Of a stretch of 64,000 nt of DNA, positions 17,361 to 26,013 are shown piece after piece. Numbering within the stretch: the first letter of the stretch is position 1; every line of letters starts with the position of its first letter. A program made the translations under genes and the position numbers. The notes beneath the pieces are model-generated. The model was not told where the DNA came from. It did not search any database and saw nothing but the letters and a program-made list of their open reading frames with translations. Source of the DNA: JAKQIM01 sp964633225 (GTDB taxonomy: Bacteria > Chloroflexota > Anaerolineae > Anaerolineales > UBA4823); assembly GCA_964633225.1 (NCBI GenBank), contig CAZWFQ010000012.1, forward strand, positions 1-64,000, given 5' to 3'.

Positions 17361-17411
17361 ACTATCCTCCTGGCGACAGGCACGTGCGCCACGTATAATT
17401 TGTTAATGTTT

Positions 17412-17428
17412 TGTACATATATTGTACA
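17412..17428. promoter_or_regulatory. TGTACA-N5-TGTACA palindrome upstream of the selenoprotein directon
   Basis: A perfect 17-bp dyad (TGTACA, TATAT, TGTACA) lies 52-68 bases upstream of the selenoprotein start in an AT-rich island. On the minus strand a TATACG/TTATAC box lies about 14 bases downstream of it. It is the most likely operator for the seven-gene directon. The regulator is not known; a MerR- or GntR-like dimer would fit. Confidence 0.55.
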
Positions 17429-17804
17429 CTAAATTCCAAAAGAAAAGATTAATACTTGATTAATGCCAGCGCTGGCATTTCCCATATACCAAATCTATAC
17501 CCATCCGGTCACAGCCGTACAAGAAGAACCAATATCCACAGACACATCGACCGGCGCGGCTGCCGAGACAAATACTGTAAACACAGGGGCCGCATCGGCC
17601 CCCGAGGCACTTGCTGCGAATCAAGCTTCTCATCACGAGACAGACGATGCAACCATCGAATGTATCCAGATTACAGCCGTACCCCGGGCACATTCGACGC
17701 ACAGCTTGATGTATAATGTCTATAATGAGTAGGGGCGCATCGAAAGACACTTCACCGCTGTGCCCACCGTACAAATGATGATTCACCAGATAAGGAGCAC
17801 ACTT
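17429..17804. other. Mostly non-coding interval with tandem -10-like boxes
   Basis: This interval between the selenoprotein promoter and the 120-residue gene contains an 89-codon plus-strand frame (17463-17732). It has no ribosome binding site, biased threonine/alanine content and no recognisable domain, so I do not call it a gene. Its end contains two TATAAT boxes (17712-17717 and 17721-17726) that are good -10 candidates for the gene at 17805, although no clear -35 is visible. Confidence 0.4.
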
Positions 17805-18167
17805 ATGAACAACATCTTCGGCAACCTGGCAGCAGAATCCAAGAACATAGCCATCAAGACCGGCCTGCAAATGTACTTGCAGCAGTATGTGGACAACATC
17901 CTGGAATTCTCTATGGACACACAGCGGAAGACCCTGCATGCCGTCGTTGACCTCAAAGGCGAGGACAAACCCACCACCATCGATGCAACCTACGCACTCT
18001 CAATTGATGAGAAAGCCGGCGTGATGACGGTGAGGGCAAACACCATCTCGGTCTCAAGGGAATGGTTAAACCTGGCTGCCCAGAAAGCTGTTGGTCGAGA
18101 TTTTAAGCTCAGCGGGCAAAACGCCGCCCAATTGATCGGCCTGGCCCGCACCCTGGGCATCAGCTAA
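17805..18167 (+). CDS. Hypothetical protein (120 aa)
   Basis: I choose ATG 17805 because GGAG lies eight bases upstream; the open frame extends back to 17760 without such a site. The product starts 'MNNIFGNLAAESKNIAIKTG' and has no signal peptide or membrane segment. Its middle looks like alternating beta-strands ('TLHAVVDLKGEDKPTTIDAT', 'SIDEKAGVMTVRANTISVSR') followed by a C-terminal helix, a pattern reminiscent of small lipid-binding or chaperone-like folds. I do not recognise a family. It is a single-gene transcript with tandem TATAAT boxes upstream and a strong terminator downstream. Confidence 0.75.
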   Translation: MNNIFGNLAAESKNIAIKTGLQMYLQQYVDNILEFSMDTQRKTLHAVVDLKGEDKPTTIDATYALSIDEKAGVMTVRANTISVSREWLNLAAQKAVGRDFKLSGQNAAQLIGLARTLGIS

Positions 18168-18238
18168 CCGTAAGCGGCCAGTTGGCCGGTGACAGATCGA
18201 AATAAGTGGGAGACAGAACAAGACCATATCAAGGATTC

Positions 18239-18281
18239 TTGGGGAGCGACGGCCTTACACCTGGGAACCGTCGCTCCCCAA
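18239..18281 (+). terminator. Rho-independent terminator
   Basis: A 14-bp perfect stem (18239-18252 with 18268-18281) and a 15-base loop, followed by a short T run (attttt) nearby. It closes the 120-residue gene. Confidence 0.8.
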
Positions 18282-18406
18282 ACTCCATTTTTAGACAGCC
18301 CCTTTGCAACCATTGCCCGCTCATCTTCTATACAAAAAAAATAAACCACTGCCTCCCAGAATGGCAGCCTTCGCAGCGCTCCAGGCTCATTTTTCAGGCA
18401 ATCCCC

Positions 18407-18435
18407 TTCACACTCCCCCTCTACTCTGCTATACT
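18407..18435 (+). promoter_or_regulatory. Sigma-70 type promoter for the acyltransferase-like/thiolase operon
   Basis: TTCACA at 18407-18412, a 17-bp spacer, TATACT at 18430-18435. The predicted start near 18442 gives a leader of about 80 bases before the gene at 18522. Apart from the terminator at 18239-18281, nothing else is evident between 18168 and 18521. Confidence 0.6.
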
Positions 18436-18521
18436 ATTGTCTAACAACTTATTCGTGCCTTGCAAATCCCGCAGGATCACGAACCCAACCAACCTCATCT
18501 AACTTGATAAAGGAGCAAAGT

Positions 18522-19211
18522 ATGCCATTTGATATGGAGCTCGAGGCGGTTTTGCGGCCCACGCAGTATCCGATGCCGCCTTACCCGCCAAAGGTGATCA
18601 CCCTCGCCAACGGCAAGAAGATGGTCATTCGCCAGGCCGAACGCGAGGATGTGCCTGAAATCCTCAAGTCCGTACACCCCTGTCTTTTCATTGAACGCGA
18701 TTACTACAACATCGTCAGCGCCCGCCTGTATGGCGAGCTGTTGGCCTGGTATTACTACCGCGCCAAAAGCCCCTACTGCCTGATCGGGCAGGTAGATGGC
18801 TACCTGGTGGGAGCGGTCAATGGTCGCATGGAAAATGAAAAGGTTGGCATGTCATACCACACCCTGGCCATCGATCGCGGCCTGCGCATCGGCTCTCACC
18901 TTTTTGCCGCCAAGATGGAATATCACCTGGAATACCTGGGGCAAGAAGAAGTGTTGATCGTGGCCGAGAGCCCGATCGGTTTCCGGCGCTGGATGATCGA
19001 GTATCCACTGGAGCCGACCAATATCCCGCACGAGCTGGGCGGCGGCGACTCGTACCGCCTGACGCGCGCCATCTACGAGAAGGCCAAGCCCCGCCTGGTG
19101 GTAGGCGACCGCCCCGTGCCCCCCGACCTGTGGGAGATCAACACACGGGAGATCCTCTTCGCCGATGAAAAAGCCATTCAAGAAAAGATCGCCGGATTGA
19201 AAGGCAGGTAA
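18522..19211 (+). CDS. Acyltransferase-like (GNAT-like) protein of unknown function (229 aa)
   Basis: The start is ATG 18522, six bases after AAAGGAG. The central region ('KMVIRQAEREDVPEILKSV', then 'CLIGQVDGYLVGAVNGRMEN', 'IDRGLRIGSHLFAAKMEYHL') follows the order of GNAT strands and the acetyl-CoA loop (R-G-x-x-I-G-x-x-L-x). The match is structural pattern only and the acceptor is unknown. It lies three bases before the thiolase gene and is surely co-transcribed with it and the DUF35 gene, so it may act on the same acyl-CoA intermediate. Confidence 0.7.
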   Translation: MPFDMELEAVLRPTQYPMPPYPPKVITLANGKKMVIRQAEREDVPEILKSVHPCLFIERDYYNIVSARLYGELLAWYYYRAKSPYCLIGQVDGYLVGAVNGRMENEKVGMSYHTLAIDRGLRIGSHLFAAKMEYHLEYLGQEEVLIVAESPIGFRRWMIEYPLEPTNIPHELGGGDSYRLTRAIYEKAKPRLVVGDRPVPPDLWEINTREILFADEKAIQEKIAGLKGR

Positions 19212-19214
19212 ACC

Positions 19215-20405
19215 ATGAGAGATGTTGCCATTATTGGCGCCGGGATGATCCAGTTTGGCCGGCGCGACGAAGATACCCTCTTAGATATGCTGTCTTATGC
19301 CTCGCTCAAAGCCCTGGATGATGCCGGGATGGGCGACAAATCTGTGAATGCCGTTTACGTGGGCAACATGGGCCAGGGGATCCTCCAGCACCAGTCTTCC
19401 ATTGCCAGCTCGCTGGTTGACCGCTTGAGCCTGCTGCCCGCGGCTGCCGACACAGTGGAGAACGGCCCCGCCTCGGGCGGCTCAGCCATCAAGAACGGCC
19501 TGCTGGCAGTTGCTTCTGGCTATTACGATTACGTCCTGGTGGTAGGCGGCGAGAAGATGCGCGAGGTCACTGGCTGGCGCGCCACCGATTTTGTGGCCAC
19601 CATGACCCACCCGCAAGCTGAATACCCCTATGGCATCACCCTGCCCGGCATGGCAGGCATGTTCACCCGCCTGTACATGGAAAAATACGGCGTCACGCGC
19701 GAGATGCTGGTGGCTGTGGCCATCAAGAACCAGGCCATGGGCGGGCTGAACCCCTATGCCCATGTGGAAATGGCGATTGATAAAGAGGGCATCTTTGACA
19801 GCCCCCACGCCGTGGTCAACAACCCCATGGGCGCCGACCCCCTGCACCTGTACGACATGTGCCCGGTCAGCGATGGAGCGGCGGCAGTGGTCTTATGCTC
19901 CCTGGAAGCAGCCAAGAAGCTCAAGAAACCCCCTGTGCTCATCGCCGGCTTCGGCCAGGCCACCGACACCCACACCCTGCAAGAGCGCGAAGACCCCACC
20001 GACCTGAAAGCCGTCACCCTGGCGGCCCAGCAGGCCTTTGAAATGGCCAAGCTCAAGCCATCGGATATCAGCGTGGCCGAGCTGCACGATGCTTTCACTA
20101 TTCTGGAGATCGCCGAAAGCGAGCACGTGGGCTTTTTCAAGAAGGGCGAGGGCGGCAAGGCCGTCTTGGCCGGTAAGACCAAGCTGGGTGGGCAGATCCC
20201 CATCAACGTCTCGGGCGGCCTGAAAGCCCGCGGCCACCCGGTGGGCGGCACAGGTGTGGCCCAAGTGGTGGATATCGTCTGGCAGCTACGCCACGAGCTC
20301 CCCAAAGAGCGCCAGGTGAAGAATGCCCAGAACGGCCTGACGGTCAACTTCGGTGGTTTTGGCAATAACGTAACAGCCTTTGTGCTGCGGAGGGTAGAAC
20401 AATGA
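19215..20405 (+). CDS. Thiolase-family protein lacking the nucleophilic cysteine
   Basis: 396 residues of the archaeal/SCP2-type thiolase branch ('VAIIGAGMIQFGRRDEDTLL' start, 'ELHDAFTILEIAESE', 'GGLKARGHPVGGTGVAQ'). The His of HDAF and the GHP motif are present, and 'CPVSDGAAAVV' is conserved. At position 85, where thiolases have the acyl-accepting Cys in (V)EAACASG, the DNA reads CCC, giving 'VENGPASGGSAI'. Without that Cys normal thiolysis or Claisen chemistry is unlikely, so it may be a scaffold, a hydratase-like enzyme or a divergent catalyst. It overlaps the DUF35 gene by four bases, matching the thiolase-DUF35 complexes known from archaea. Confidence 0.85.
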   Translation: MRDVAIIGAGMIQFGRRDEDTLLDMLSYASLKALDDAGMGDKSVNAVYVGNMGQGILQHQSSIASSLVDRLSLLPAAADTVENGPASGGSAIKNGLLAVASGYYDYVLVVGGEKMREVTGWRATDFVATMTHPQAEYPYGITLPGMAGMFTRLYMEKYGVTREMLVAVAIKNQAMGGLNPYAHVEMAIDKEGIFDSPHAVVNNPMGADPLHLYDMCPVSDGAAAVVLCSLEAAKKLKKPPVLIAGFGQATDTHTLQEREDPTDLKAVTLAAQQAFEMAKLKPSDISVAELHDAFTILEIAESEHVGFFKKGEGGKAVLAGKTKLGGQIPINVSGGLKARGHPVGGTGVAQVVDIVWQLRHELPKERQVKNAQNGLTVNFGGFGNNVTAFVLRRVEQ

Positions 20406-20752
20406 AACAGGAAATTGCCATCGTAGCCTACAAATGCAAAAAATGCGGCAAGCTGCACTATCCCTTCCATGACCGCTGCCTGGCTTGCAAAAGCCGCGAG
20501 TTTGAGCCGGTGAAGCCGGAGGGCAAGGCCCGTCTGCTGACCTTCACCCGCATTTACAACCTGCCTTGGGGCTTCGACGTCCGCTACCTGGTCATCGGCG
20601 TGGTGGAATTCGAGAACAAGGTGCGCGCCATGGGGCAAATCCATGTCGACGACGCGTATCCCTTGAAGAACGGAATGCTGTTAAACCCATCCTGGGGGCC
20701 GGTGCGCACGCAGTACGGCGAGCACGTGTACGGCCTGGTGTTGGAGCCTTAA
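20402..20752 (+). CDS. Zn-ribbon/OB-fold DUF35 protein, thiolase partner
   Basis: 116 residues. A rubredoxin-like zinc ribbon with two CxxC pairs ('YKCKKCGKLHYPFHDRCLAC') leads into an OB-fold ('TRIYNLPWGFDVRYLVIGVV'). In archaea such DUF35 proteins bridge acetoacetyl-CoA thiolase and HMG-CoA synthase and bind CoA. Here no HMG-CoA synthase gene is adjacent. GGAGGG lies before the ATG inside the thiolase gene, so the two are coupled. Confidence 0.88.
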   Translation: MKQEIAIVAYKCKKCGKLHYPFHDRCLACKSREFEPVKPEGKARLLTFTRIYNLPWGFDVRYLVIGVVEFENKVRAMGQIHVDDAYPLKNGMLLNPSWGPVRTQYGEHVYGLVLEP

Positions 20753-20757
20753 TATTT

Positions 20758-20801
20758 CTGAATCAAAAAGCCGGCGCCGTGGCGCCGGCTTTTTGATTCA
20801 G
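20758..20801. terminator. Bidirectional terminator
   Basis: A perfect 21-bp palindromic stem (20758-20778 with 20781-20801), with A5 on the left and T5 on the right. It lies between the convergent DUF35 and response-regulator genes and overlaps the stop of the latter (20798-20800). Confidence 0.9.
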
Positions 20802-21472
20802 ACCAACCCATGTTCGTGGGCAAAGAGGGCGGCATGCAGGCGGTCACGCAGGCCCAAGCGGCTGAGGATACTCGAGACGTGGTTCTTGACGGTACCCTCG
20901 CTGACGCACAACTGCTCGGCGATCTCGCGGTTGGTAGCACCCTTGGCCAACAGGCGCAGCACCTCGGTCTCGCGCTCGGTCAGGTCCATTTTGGGCGAGG
21001 CGGATTCTCGCCCGCCGGCTGGCCGCCCAGCCAACTGATCGTCCAACTTCAGGGCCAACTGCCCCACCAGCTTGCCCGCCACCGCCGGAGAGAGCTGGTA
21101 AATGCCGGTATGGGTCAGCCGCACCGCCTGGGCCAGGTCGGCGGCAGGGATATCTTTGAGCAAGTAACCGGCCGCCCCCGCTTGCAGGGCCTTGACGATA
21201 TACTCCTCGTCATCAAACGTGGTCAGCATCAGCACCTGGCAGCCCTCCACCCGGCTGAGGATCTCAGCCGTGGCGGTGATGCCATCCTTCTCGGGCATGC
21301 GCACATCCATCAAGACCACGTCAGGGCGCAGTTCCAGCGCCAGGTCAACCGCTTCCTGGCCGTTCACGGCCATCCCGATCACCCGGATCCCTTCTTGGAT
21401 GCTCAGAAGCGAGGCGACCCCCTCTCGCACCAGGCGTTGGTCATCGGCAATCAACACGCTTACATCGCTCAT
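20798..21472 (-). CDS. NarL/FixJ-family response regulator
   Basis: 224 residues. An N-terminal receiver carries the phospho-acceptor D56 in 'DVVLMDVRMPEKDG', with acidic residues at 10-11. A C-terminal LuxR-type helix-turn-helix ('LTERETEVLRLLAKGATNRE', about 159-206) binds DNA. It overlaps the upstream kinase gene by four bases and has GAGGAG before its start, so the pair forms one two-component system. Target genes are unknown. Confidence 0.93.
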   Translation of the reverse strand: MSDVSVLIADDQRLVREGVASLLSIQEGIRVIGMAVNGQEAVDLALELRPDVVLMDVRMPEKDGITATAEILSRVEGCQVLMLTTFDDEEYIVKALQAGAAGYLLKDIPAADLAQAVRLTHTGIYQLSPAVAGKLVGQLALKLDDQLAGRPAGGRESASPKMDLTERETEVLRLLAKGATNREIAEQLCVSEGTVKNHVSSILSRLGLRDRLHAALFAHEHGLV

Positions 21473-22752
21473 AGCTTCTCCTCGGATAAGGCATCATTCA
21501 ACACCGGTGTGGCCCTGGGCACAACTACCGATAAGACCGTCCCTTTGCGGGGCGTGCTTTGCAAAGAAAGCTGCCCGCGCACCAGGTCCAATCGCTCTTG
21601 GATGCCGCGCAGGCCAAAGCTCAACTGCGGTAGCGAAATCGGCTGGTTAAGGATCTTGGGGTCAAAACCCTGGCCGTCATCCTGCAAGACCAGGTGCGCC
21701 TCTTGCTCGCCCAGGTCGATCGTCAGATCCACCTGCCGGGCATGGGCATGTTTTTGGACATTGGTCAGGCCCTCTTGGGCAGCCCGGTAGAGAGCCACCA
21801 GTGCCGAGCGAGAATAGGTCGTCTCGTCGCCGCTGAGCGACAGGTTGATCTTAAAACTGTCGGCGCTAGTCTCATGGACCAACTTCTCCAGCGAATCGGC
21901 CAGCGAGAAGCGTTCATCCGGTTCGCGCAGCGCTCGCACTGAGCGGCGCACATCCCGCAGGGCGTCGGCGGCGGCCTGCTTGGCATCCCGCACGGCCTGG
22001 GTGGCCTGGCGGGGGTCACGCTCTTGATAGAGCAGGGCCTTCTCGAGCTGGATATTGACCGCGGTGAGGTAATGCCCCACCGAGTCGTGAATATCGCGCG
22101 CCAGGCGGGCGCGCTCTTCAGCCGCCGCCAGCTCAGCCACCTGCTCGGTATAGGCTTGCAGTTTCACATGAGAAGCTTCCAGGTCAGCTAACAGCCTCTC
22201 TGTACGCCGCCGATTCTCGTCATCCCGGCGGATGATGAGGGCGATCACCGGCACAAATAAGATCAGGCAGGCAAAAGCCAAGACATTGATCGAGGCGCGC
22301 GAGTCCAGGTACCACTGCGGATTGACCTGCCCGGTGCGCCAGCCCACCAGTGCCACGTAAGCAAAACTGATCAGGGCACTCACCCCACCGCCAAACCCGT
22401 AATAGACACTGTAGGGGATCATTGGATAGAGAAAGATCGCCACCTGGTTGCAATCCAGGGTGACTGCGCCCTCGATCAAGATCACCCGCGCCGCCAGGAA
22501 GGCCAGCACCGTGTGCAGTGTGGGCTGTCCGCTGAAGCGGGTCTGCTCCAGCCACTCTAAGCCCAGCAAAGCCAGGACAATCAAGCCAATCCCCGCCGAA
22601 GGCTGGATGATGAAGGGTTTACTGCAGGTGGTGATGCTGTTGATGTAAGCCATGGCCCCCACAATCGCAATGTAGAGGATTGAGAATTTATAGCGAAAAG
22701 GCCGGGAGGTAGACCGGCGGATCATCGTCTCGAGAGAGCGGCGGGCGTTCAT
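21469..22752 (-). CDS. Sensor histidine kinase, HisKA_3 family
   Basis: I place the start at ATG 22752, next to an extended -10 promoter; the frame is open back to 22869. About six hydrophobic helices in the first 200 residues form a membrane sensor without an obvious extracytoplasmic domain. A coiled coil follows, then the DHp box 'ERARLARDIHDSVGHYLTAV' with the phospho-accepting His, and a HATPase_c domain ('VLQDDGQGFDPKILNQP', 'FGLRGIQERLDLVRGQL'). It phosphorylates the adjacent NarL-type regulator. The signal is unknown. Confidence 0.9.
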   Translation of the reverse strand: MNARRSLETMIRRSTSRPFRYKFSILYIAIVGAMAYINSITTCSKPFIIQPSAGIGLIVLALLGLEWLEQTRFSGQPTLHTVLAFLAARVILIEGAVTLDCNQVAIFLYPMIPYSVYYGFGGGVSALISFAYVALVGWRTGQVNPQWYLDSRASINVLAFACLILFVPVIALIIRRDDENRRRTERLLADLEASHVKLQAYTEQVAELAAAEERARLARDIHDSVGHYLTAVNIQLEKALLYQERDPRQATQAVRDAKQAAADALRDVRRSVRALREPDERFSLADSLEKLVHETSADSFKINLSLSGDETTYSRSALVALYRAAQEGLTNVQKHAHARQVDLTIDLGEQEAHLVLQDDGQGFDPKILNQPISLPQLSFGLRGIQERLDLVRGQLSLQSTPRKGTVLSVVVPRATPVLNDALSEEKL

Positions 22753-22761
22753 GGTAAGAGC

Positions 22762-22770
22762 ATTATAACA
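22762..22770 (-). promoter_or_regulatory. Extended -10 promoter of the two-component operon
   Basis: On the minus strand TGTTATAAT ends nine bases before the ATG at 22752. There is no convincing -35 and no ribosome binding site, so the transcript probably starts at or just before the ATG (nearly leaderless). Confidence 0.6.
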
Positions 22771-22935
22771 ACAACCTTCAACACGTGGGAAGCAGGGGCT
22801 TTTCAGGGGGCGTCTCATTAGCCAACCGGCACATGCCGCGCGGCTAATCTCTGATCCAGAAATAGCCACACCGGCACACGTTAAATGCCCCTTACGGCAC
22901 TGGTACTGCCCCTCGAAAAAGTGTACCCTTCAGAC

Positions 22936-24414
22936 ATGAACATATTAATGATTTATCCCAAATTTCCCGATACTTTTTGGAGCTTCAGGCACGCCTTAAA
23001 ATTTGTGCGCAAGAAGGCTTCCTCGCCCCCGCTGGGGCTGTTAACCGTCGCCGCCATGCTGCCCAAGGCATGGAACGTTCGCCTGGTGGATCTGAATACC
23101 AGCTTACTGACCGGGCGTGACCTGGAATGGGCCGATTCAGCCTGGATCAGTGCCATGGTGGTACAGCGCAGCTCAGCCGCCAAAGTGATCGAGACCTGTG
23201 CCCAGGCCGGGGTGAAGATCATCGCCGGTGGGCCGCTCTTCACCGGTGAATACGAGTCCTTCCCAAAGGTAGATCACTTCATCCTGAATGAGGCCGAGAT
23301 TACCTTGCCGAAGTTTCTGGCTGATCTAGAAGCAGGCACTCCCCAGCGCGTTTATGCCACGTCTGAGTTCCCCGAGCTGGATCACACACCCATCCCACGC
23401 TGGGAACTAGCAAATTTCAAGCATTACGCCACCATGGATATCCAGTTTTCGCGCGGCTGCCCATTCGACTGTGAATTCTGCAATATCACGGTCCTGTTCG
23501 GGCGCAAACCACGCATCAAAAGCAGCACCCAACTGCTTGCCGAGCTGGATTACCTGTATAGCCTGGGCTGGCGAGATGGGATATTCTTTGTTGATGATAA
23601 CTTCATCGGCAACAAGAAGCTGCTTAAGCAGGATGTACTGCCCGCCCTGATCCAGTGGCGGGCAGGCAAAACCGGCATGCCCTTCAGCACTGAGGTCTCG
23701 ATCAACCTGGCAGATGATGCAGAGTTGATGGAGCTGATGGTGGCGGCAGGCTTCACCACCGTCTTCATTGGCATCGAGACACCCAACGAAAACAGCCTAA
23801 CCGAGTGCAACAAAACACAAAACAAGCACCGTGACCTGGTGGAAACGGTCAAAAGCATTCAGCGCACCGGCTTGCAGGTGCAGGGCGGCTTCATCGTTGG
23901 CTTTGATAACGACACGCCCAACATCTTCCAACAGCAGATCGACTTCATCCAAAAGAGCGGCATCGCGGCGGCCATGGTGGGCCTGCTGCAAGCCCCCCTG
24001 GGCACGCGTCTGTACACCCGCATGCAGTCTGAAGAGCGCCTGTTGACCGAAATGTCTGGCGACAACGTGGATGGCTCGACCAATATGGTGCCCAAGATGG
24101 GCTTTGATACCCTACTGGAAGGCTATCAGCAGATGCTGCACCAGATCTACTCGCCCAAGCTGTATTACGAGCGCGTGATCACCTTTTTGAAAGAGTACCG
24201 CGTGCCCCGCATCCACGTGCCCCTGAACGCCGATCACCTGGCAGCCCTCTGGTTGTCCATTTACCACCTGGGCATCAAAGGCGCCGAACGTTTTCAATAC
24301 TGGAAGCTATGGTTGTGGGTGCTGTCCCACAAGCCCCGCCTTTTCCCCAATGCCATCACCCTGGCAATTTACGGCTACCACTTCCGGCGCGTTTGTGAAT
24401 TAGACGCCGGGTAA
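22936..24414 (+). CDS. B12-binding-domain radical SAM protein, DUF4070 type
   Basis: The likely start is ATG 22936 ('MNILMIYPKFPDTFWSFRHA'); the frame is open back to 22885 but without family similarity. The N-terminal third has a B12-binding-like fold, lacking the DxHxxG histidine. The radical SAM motif CxxxCxxC is in 'FSRGCPFDCEFCNITVLFG', and the C-terminal region is DUF4070-like ('AITLAIYGYHFRRVCE'). Relatives include HpnR/BchE-like methylases and cyclases. It likely methylates or rearranges a lipid-like substrate using AdoMet; which one is unknown. It is a single-gene unit closed by a terminator. Confidence 0.88.
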   Translation: MNILMIYPKFPDTFWSFRHALKFVRKKASSPPLGLLTVAAMLPKAWNVRLVDLNTSLLTGRDLEWADSAWISAMVVQRSSAAKVIETCAQAGVKIIAGGPLFTGEYESFPKVDHFILNEAEITLPKFLADLEAGTPQRVYATSEFPELDHTPIPRWELANFKHYATMDIQFSRGCPFDCEFCNITVLFGRKPRIKSSTQLLAELDYLYSLGWRDGIFFVDDNFIGNKKLLKQDVLPALIQWRAGKTGMPFSTEVSINLADDAELMELMVAAGFTTVFIGIETPNENSLTECNKTQNKHRDLVETVKSIQRTGLQVQGGFIVGFDNDTPNIFQQQIDFIQKSGIAAAMVGLLQAPLGTRLYTRMQSEERLLTEMSGDNVDGSTNMVPKMGFDTLLEGYQQMLHQIYSPKLYYERVITFLKEYRVPRIHVPLNADHLAALWLSIYHLGIKGAERFQYWKLWLWVLSHKPRLFPNAITLAIYGYHFRRVCELDAG

Positions 24415-24418
24415 CACG

Positions 24419-24468
24419 CCTTAAAAGAATAAAGAGCAGAGACGATTCTGCTCTTTATTCTTTTAAGG
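24419..24468 (+). terminator. Strong hairpin terminator
   Basis: A 22-bp perfect stem (24419-24440 with 24447-24468) and a six-base loop. The right arm contains T-rich runs, so it can also act as a rho-independent terminator for the radical SAM gene. Confidence 0.85.
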
Positions 24469-24547
24469 ATTCCTTATACAATAGGCTTGCAAACCCACTT
24501 ACCACGAATACCAGGCGCCGTGTGCAGGCACACGGACGGAGGCCTTT

Positions 24548-25960
24548 ATGCATCGCTCAGATCGAATTGTCCTCTTTATGCTGTTAATTGTCATTGGCTG
24601 TGCCTTCTGGATATTCAATGCCTCGGCCTCCCCCGTCCTGGCCCCTCAAGATGACCCATCTCCACCAGCCACACCGGACGGAACGATGATACACCGCTTC
24701 CACTTGCCTGTCATCTTGAAGAACACTGCTCAGGCGGCAGTGCGCCCCTTGCCCAACACCTGGGAAGGTATTCACGTTTTCAACGATCAACTATGGCTCT
24801 ACAACAACCGCGCCTGGATCGAGTTTTCGGCCACCCATTACGATGGCACCCAGAAGATGACCCGCCGCGATGCCGATGCCTTGCGCGCGGTTAACCCGGC
24901 TTTTGTGATCGTAAACTACCGCCTGGGCATGGGGCTGGGCTACCAATCCACTGACGGCTGGGATAGCTGCAATTTCACCGGCGATTGGTTAGCCATCGTA
25001 GAGGGGGATGAGTGGGTGCAAGAATGGCCTGGCGATGGGACCGTGGCGGAAAACTGGTTCTACCATTGGCCCGAAAACAGCGGAGCTCGCACCATCAACT
25101 GTGACTGGGGCTGGTATCTGATGAACCCAAGCGATGCCGGCTGGCGCAGCTACTGGAGCGGCGAGGTTTTACGCCAGCTTGAAGCCAACGACGCCGACGG
25201 CCTCTTTGCCGACAGCTTTTCAGTGCCCAATTACCTGGGCCATGACCATTTTGACCCCGACCTGCCCCAGGTTGACGCCAGCTTCGAGGCCACCTGGACC
25301 AGCCGGCTGGAAGATTTCATGCGCTTCGCCCAATCCGGCACGCTGGCCCCTTACCACTTCATCCCCAATGCCGGCATGTTGGTCACTTTTCGCGAGACCA
25401 CCGATTATTCCATCGCCGACGGCGTGATGATCGAGGGCTTCAGTCAATGGGGCGGGGGCAATTTCTTCGACCTGGCCGATTGGCGCTTCCAGATGAACAA
25501 GATCCTGGCTTTGGTAAGCAAAGACAAGGCCATCCTGGCACAGCAGTACGTGGATGCCGGCGATGCAGAGGACCGCACCTTCATCCTGGCCAATTACCTG
25601 CTCATCAAGGGCCACCACACCTACATCAACCTGGAATACAGCATGCAACCCGAATGGTTCCCCGAATACACCATTCCCATCGGCCATCCTAGCAGCATGC
25701 CCGCGGCGGTAGATGATCTATGGAATGCCGGTTGGGGCGTCTACGCCCGCACCTACTCCAACGGCCTGGTGCTGGTCAACCCCACCACCAGCGCACAAAC
25801 CATCAACCTGGGCAGCACCTACTACCTGGCAGCCCCCTCCAGCGGCGGGACAATGCCAGAAGATGGGGTCATCCCAGCCGCGTGGAGCGTGGCATACACA
25901 GCCGTGACCCAGGTCACACTGGGTTCTAACGAAGCGGCCATCCTGCTGGTTTCGCCCTAG
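24548..25960 (+). CDS. Secreted putative glycoside hydrolase (GHL15-like)
   Basis: 470 residues with an N-terminal signal or anchor helix ('IVLFMLLIVIGCAFWIFNAS') and a low-complexity Pro/Asp linker. The body is a TIM-barrel-type domain: 'LRAVNPAFVIVNYRLGMGLG', 'NDADGLFADSFSVPNYLGHD' and 'DGVMIEGFSQWGGG' recall the hypothetical glycosyl hydrolase family 15. The acidic residues in FADSF and IEGFS are catalytic candidates. The C-terminal 90 residues form a beta domain. It acts outside the cytoplasm, perhaps on polysaccharide. GGAGG precedes the start. An 18-base hairpin (CCGTGTG/CACACGG, 24522-24539) lies just upstream of that site. It is monocistronic. Confidence 0.72.
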   Translation: MHRSDRIVLFMLLIVIGCAFWIFNASASPVLAPQDDPSPPATPDGTMIHRFHLPVILKNTAQAAVRPLPNTWEGIHVFNDQLWLYNNRAWIEFSATHYDGTQKMTRRDADALRAVNPAFVIVNYRLGMGLGYQSTDGWDSCNFTGDWLAIVEGDEWVQEWPGDGTVAENWFYHWPENSGARTINCDWGWYLMNPSDAGWRSYWSGEVLRQLEANDADGLFADSFSVPNYLGHDHFDPDLPQVDASFEATWTSRLEDFMRFAQSGTLAPYHFIPNAGMLVTFRETTDYSIADGVMIEGFSQWGGGNFFDLADWRFQMNKILALVSKDKAILAQQYVDAGDAEDRTFILANYLLIKGHHTYINLEYSMQPEWFPEYTIPIGHPSSMPAAVDDLWNAGWGVYARTYSNGLVLVNPTTSAQTINLGSTYYLAAPSSGGTMPEDGVIPAAWSVAYTAVTQVTLGSNEAAILLVSP

Positions 25961-25965
25961 TTAAA

Positions 25966-25999
25966 CGGGCGGGGCGGGGCTTATGCCCCGCCCCGCCCG
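25966..25999. terminator. GC-rich hairpin terminator between convergent genes
   Basis: A perfect 15-bp stem of only G and C (25966-25980 with 25985-25999) with a TTAT loop. It separates the glycosidase-like gene (plus) from the BMC operon (minus, ends 26014). Confidence 0.8.
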
Positions 26000-26013
26000 C
26001 AATTTAGGAACAC

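Noticed and set aside
17463..17732. 89-codon plus-strand frame between the selenoprotein promoter and the 120-residue gene
   Set aside because: No ribosome binding site, odd composition, no domain, and its end overlaps likely -10 boxes of the next gene.
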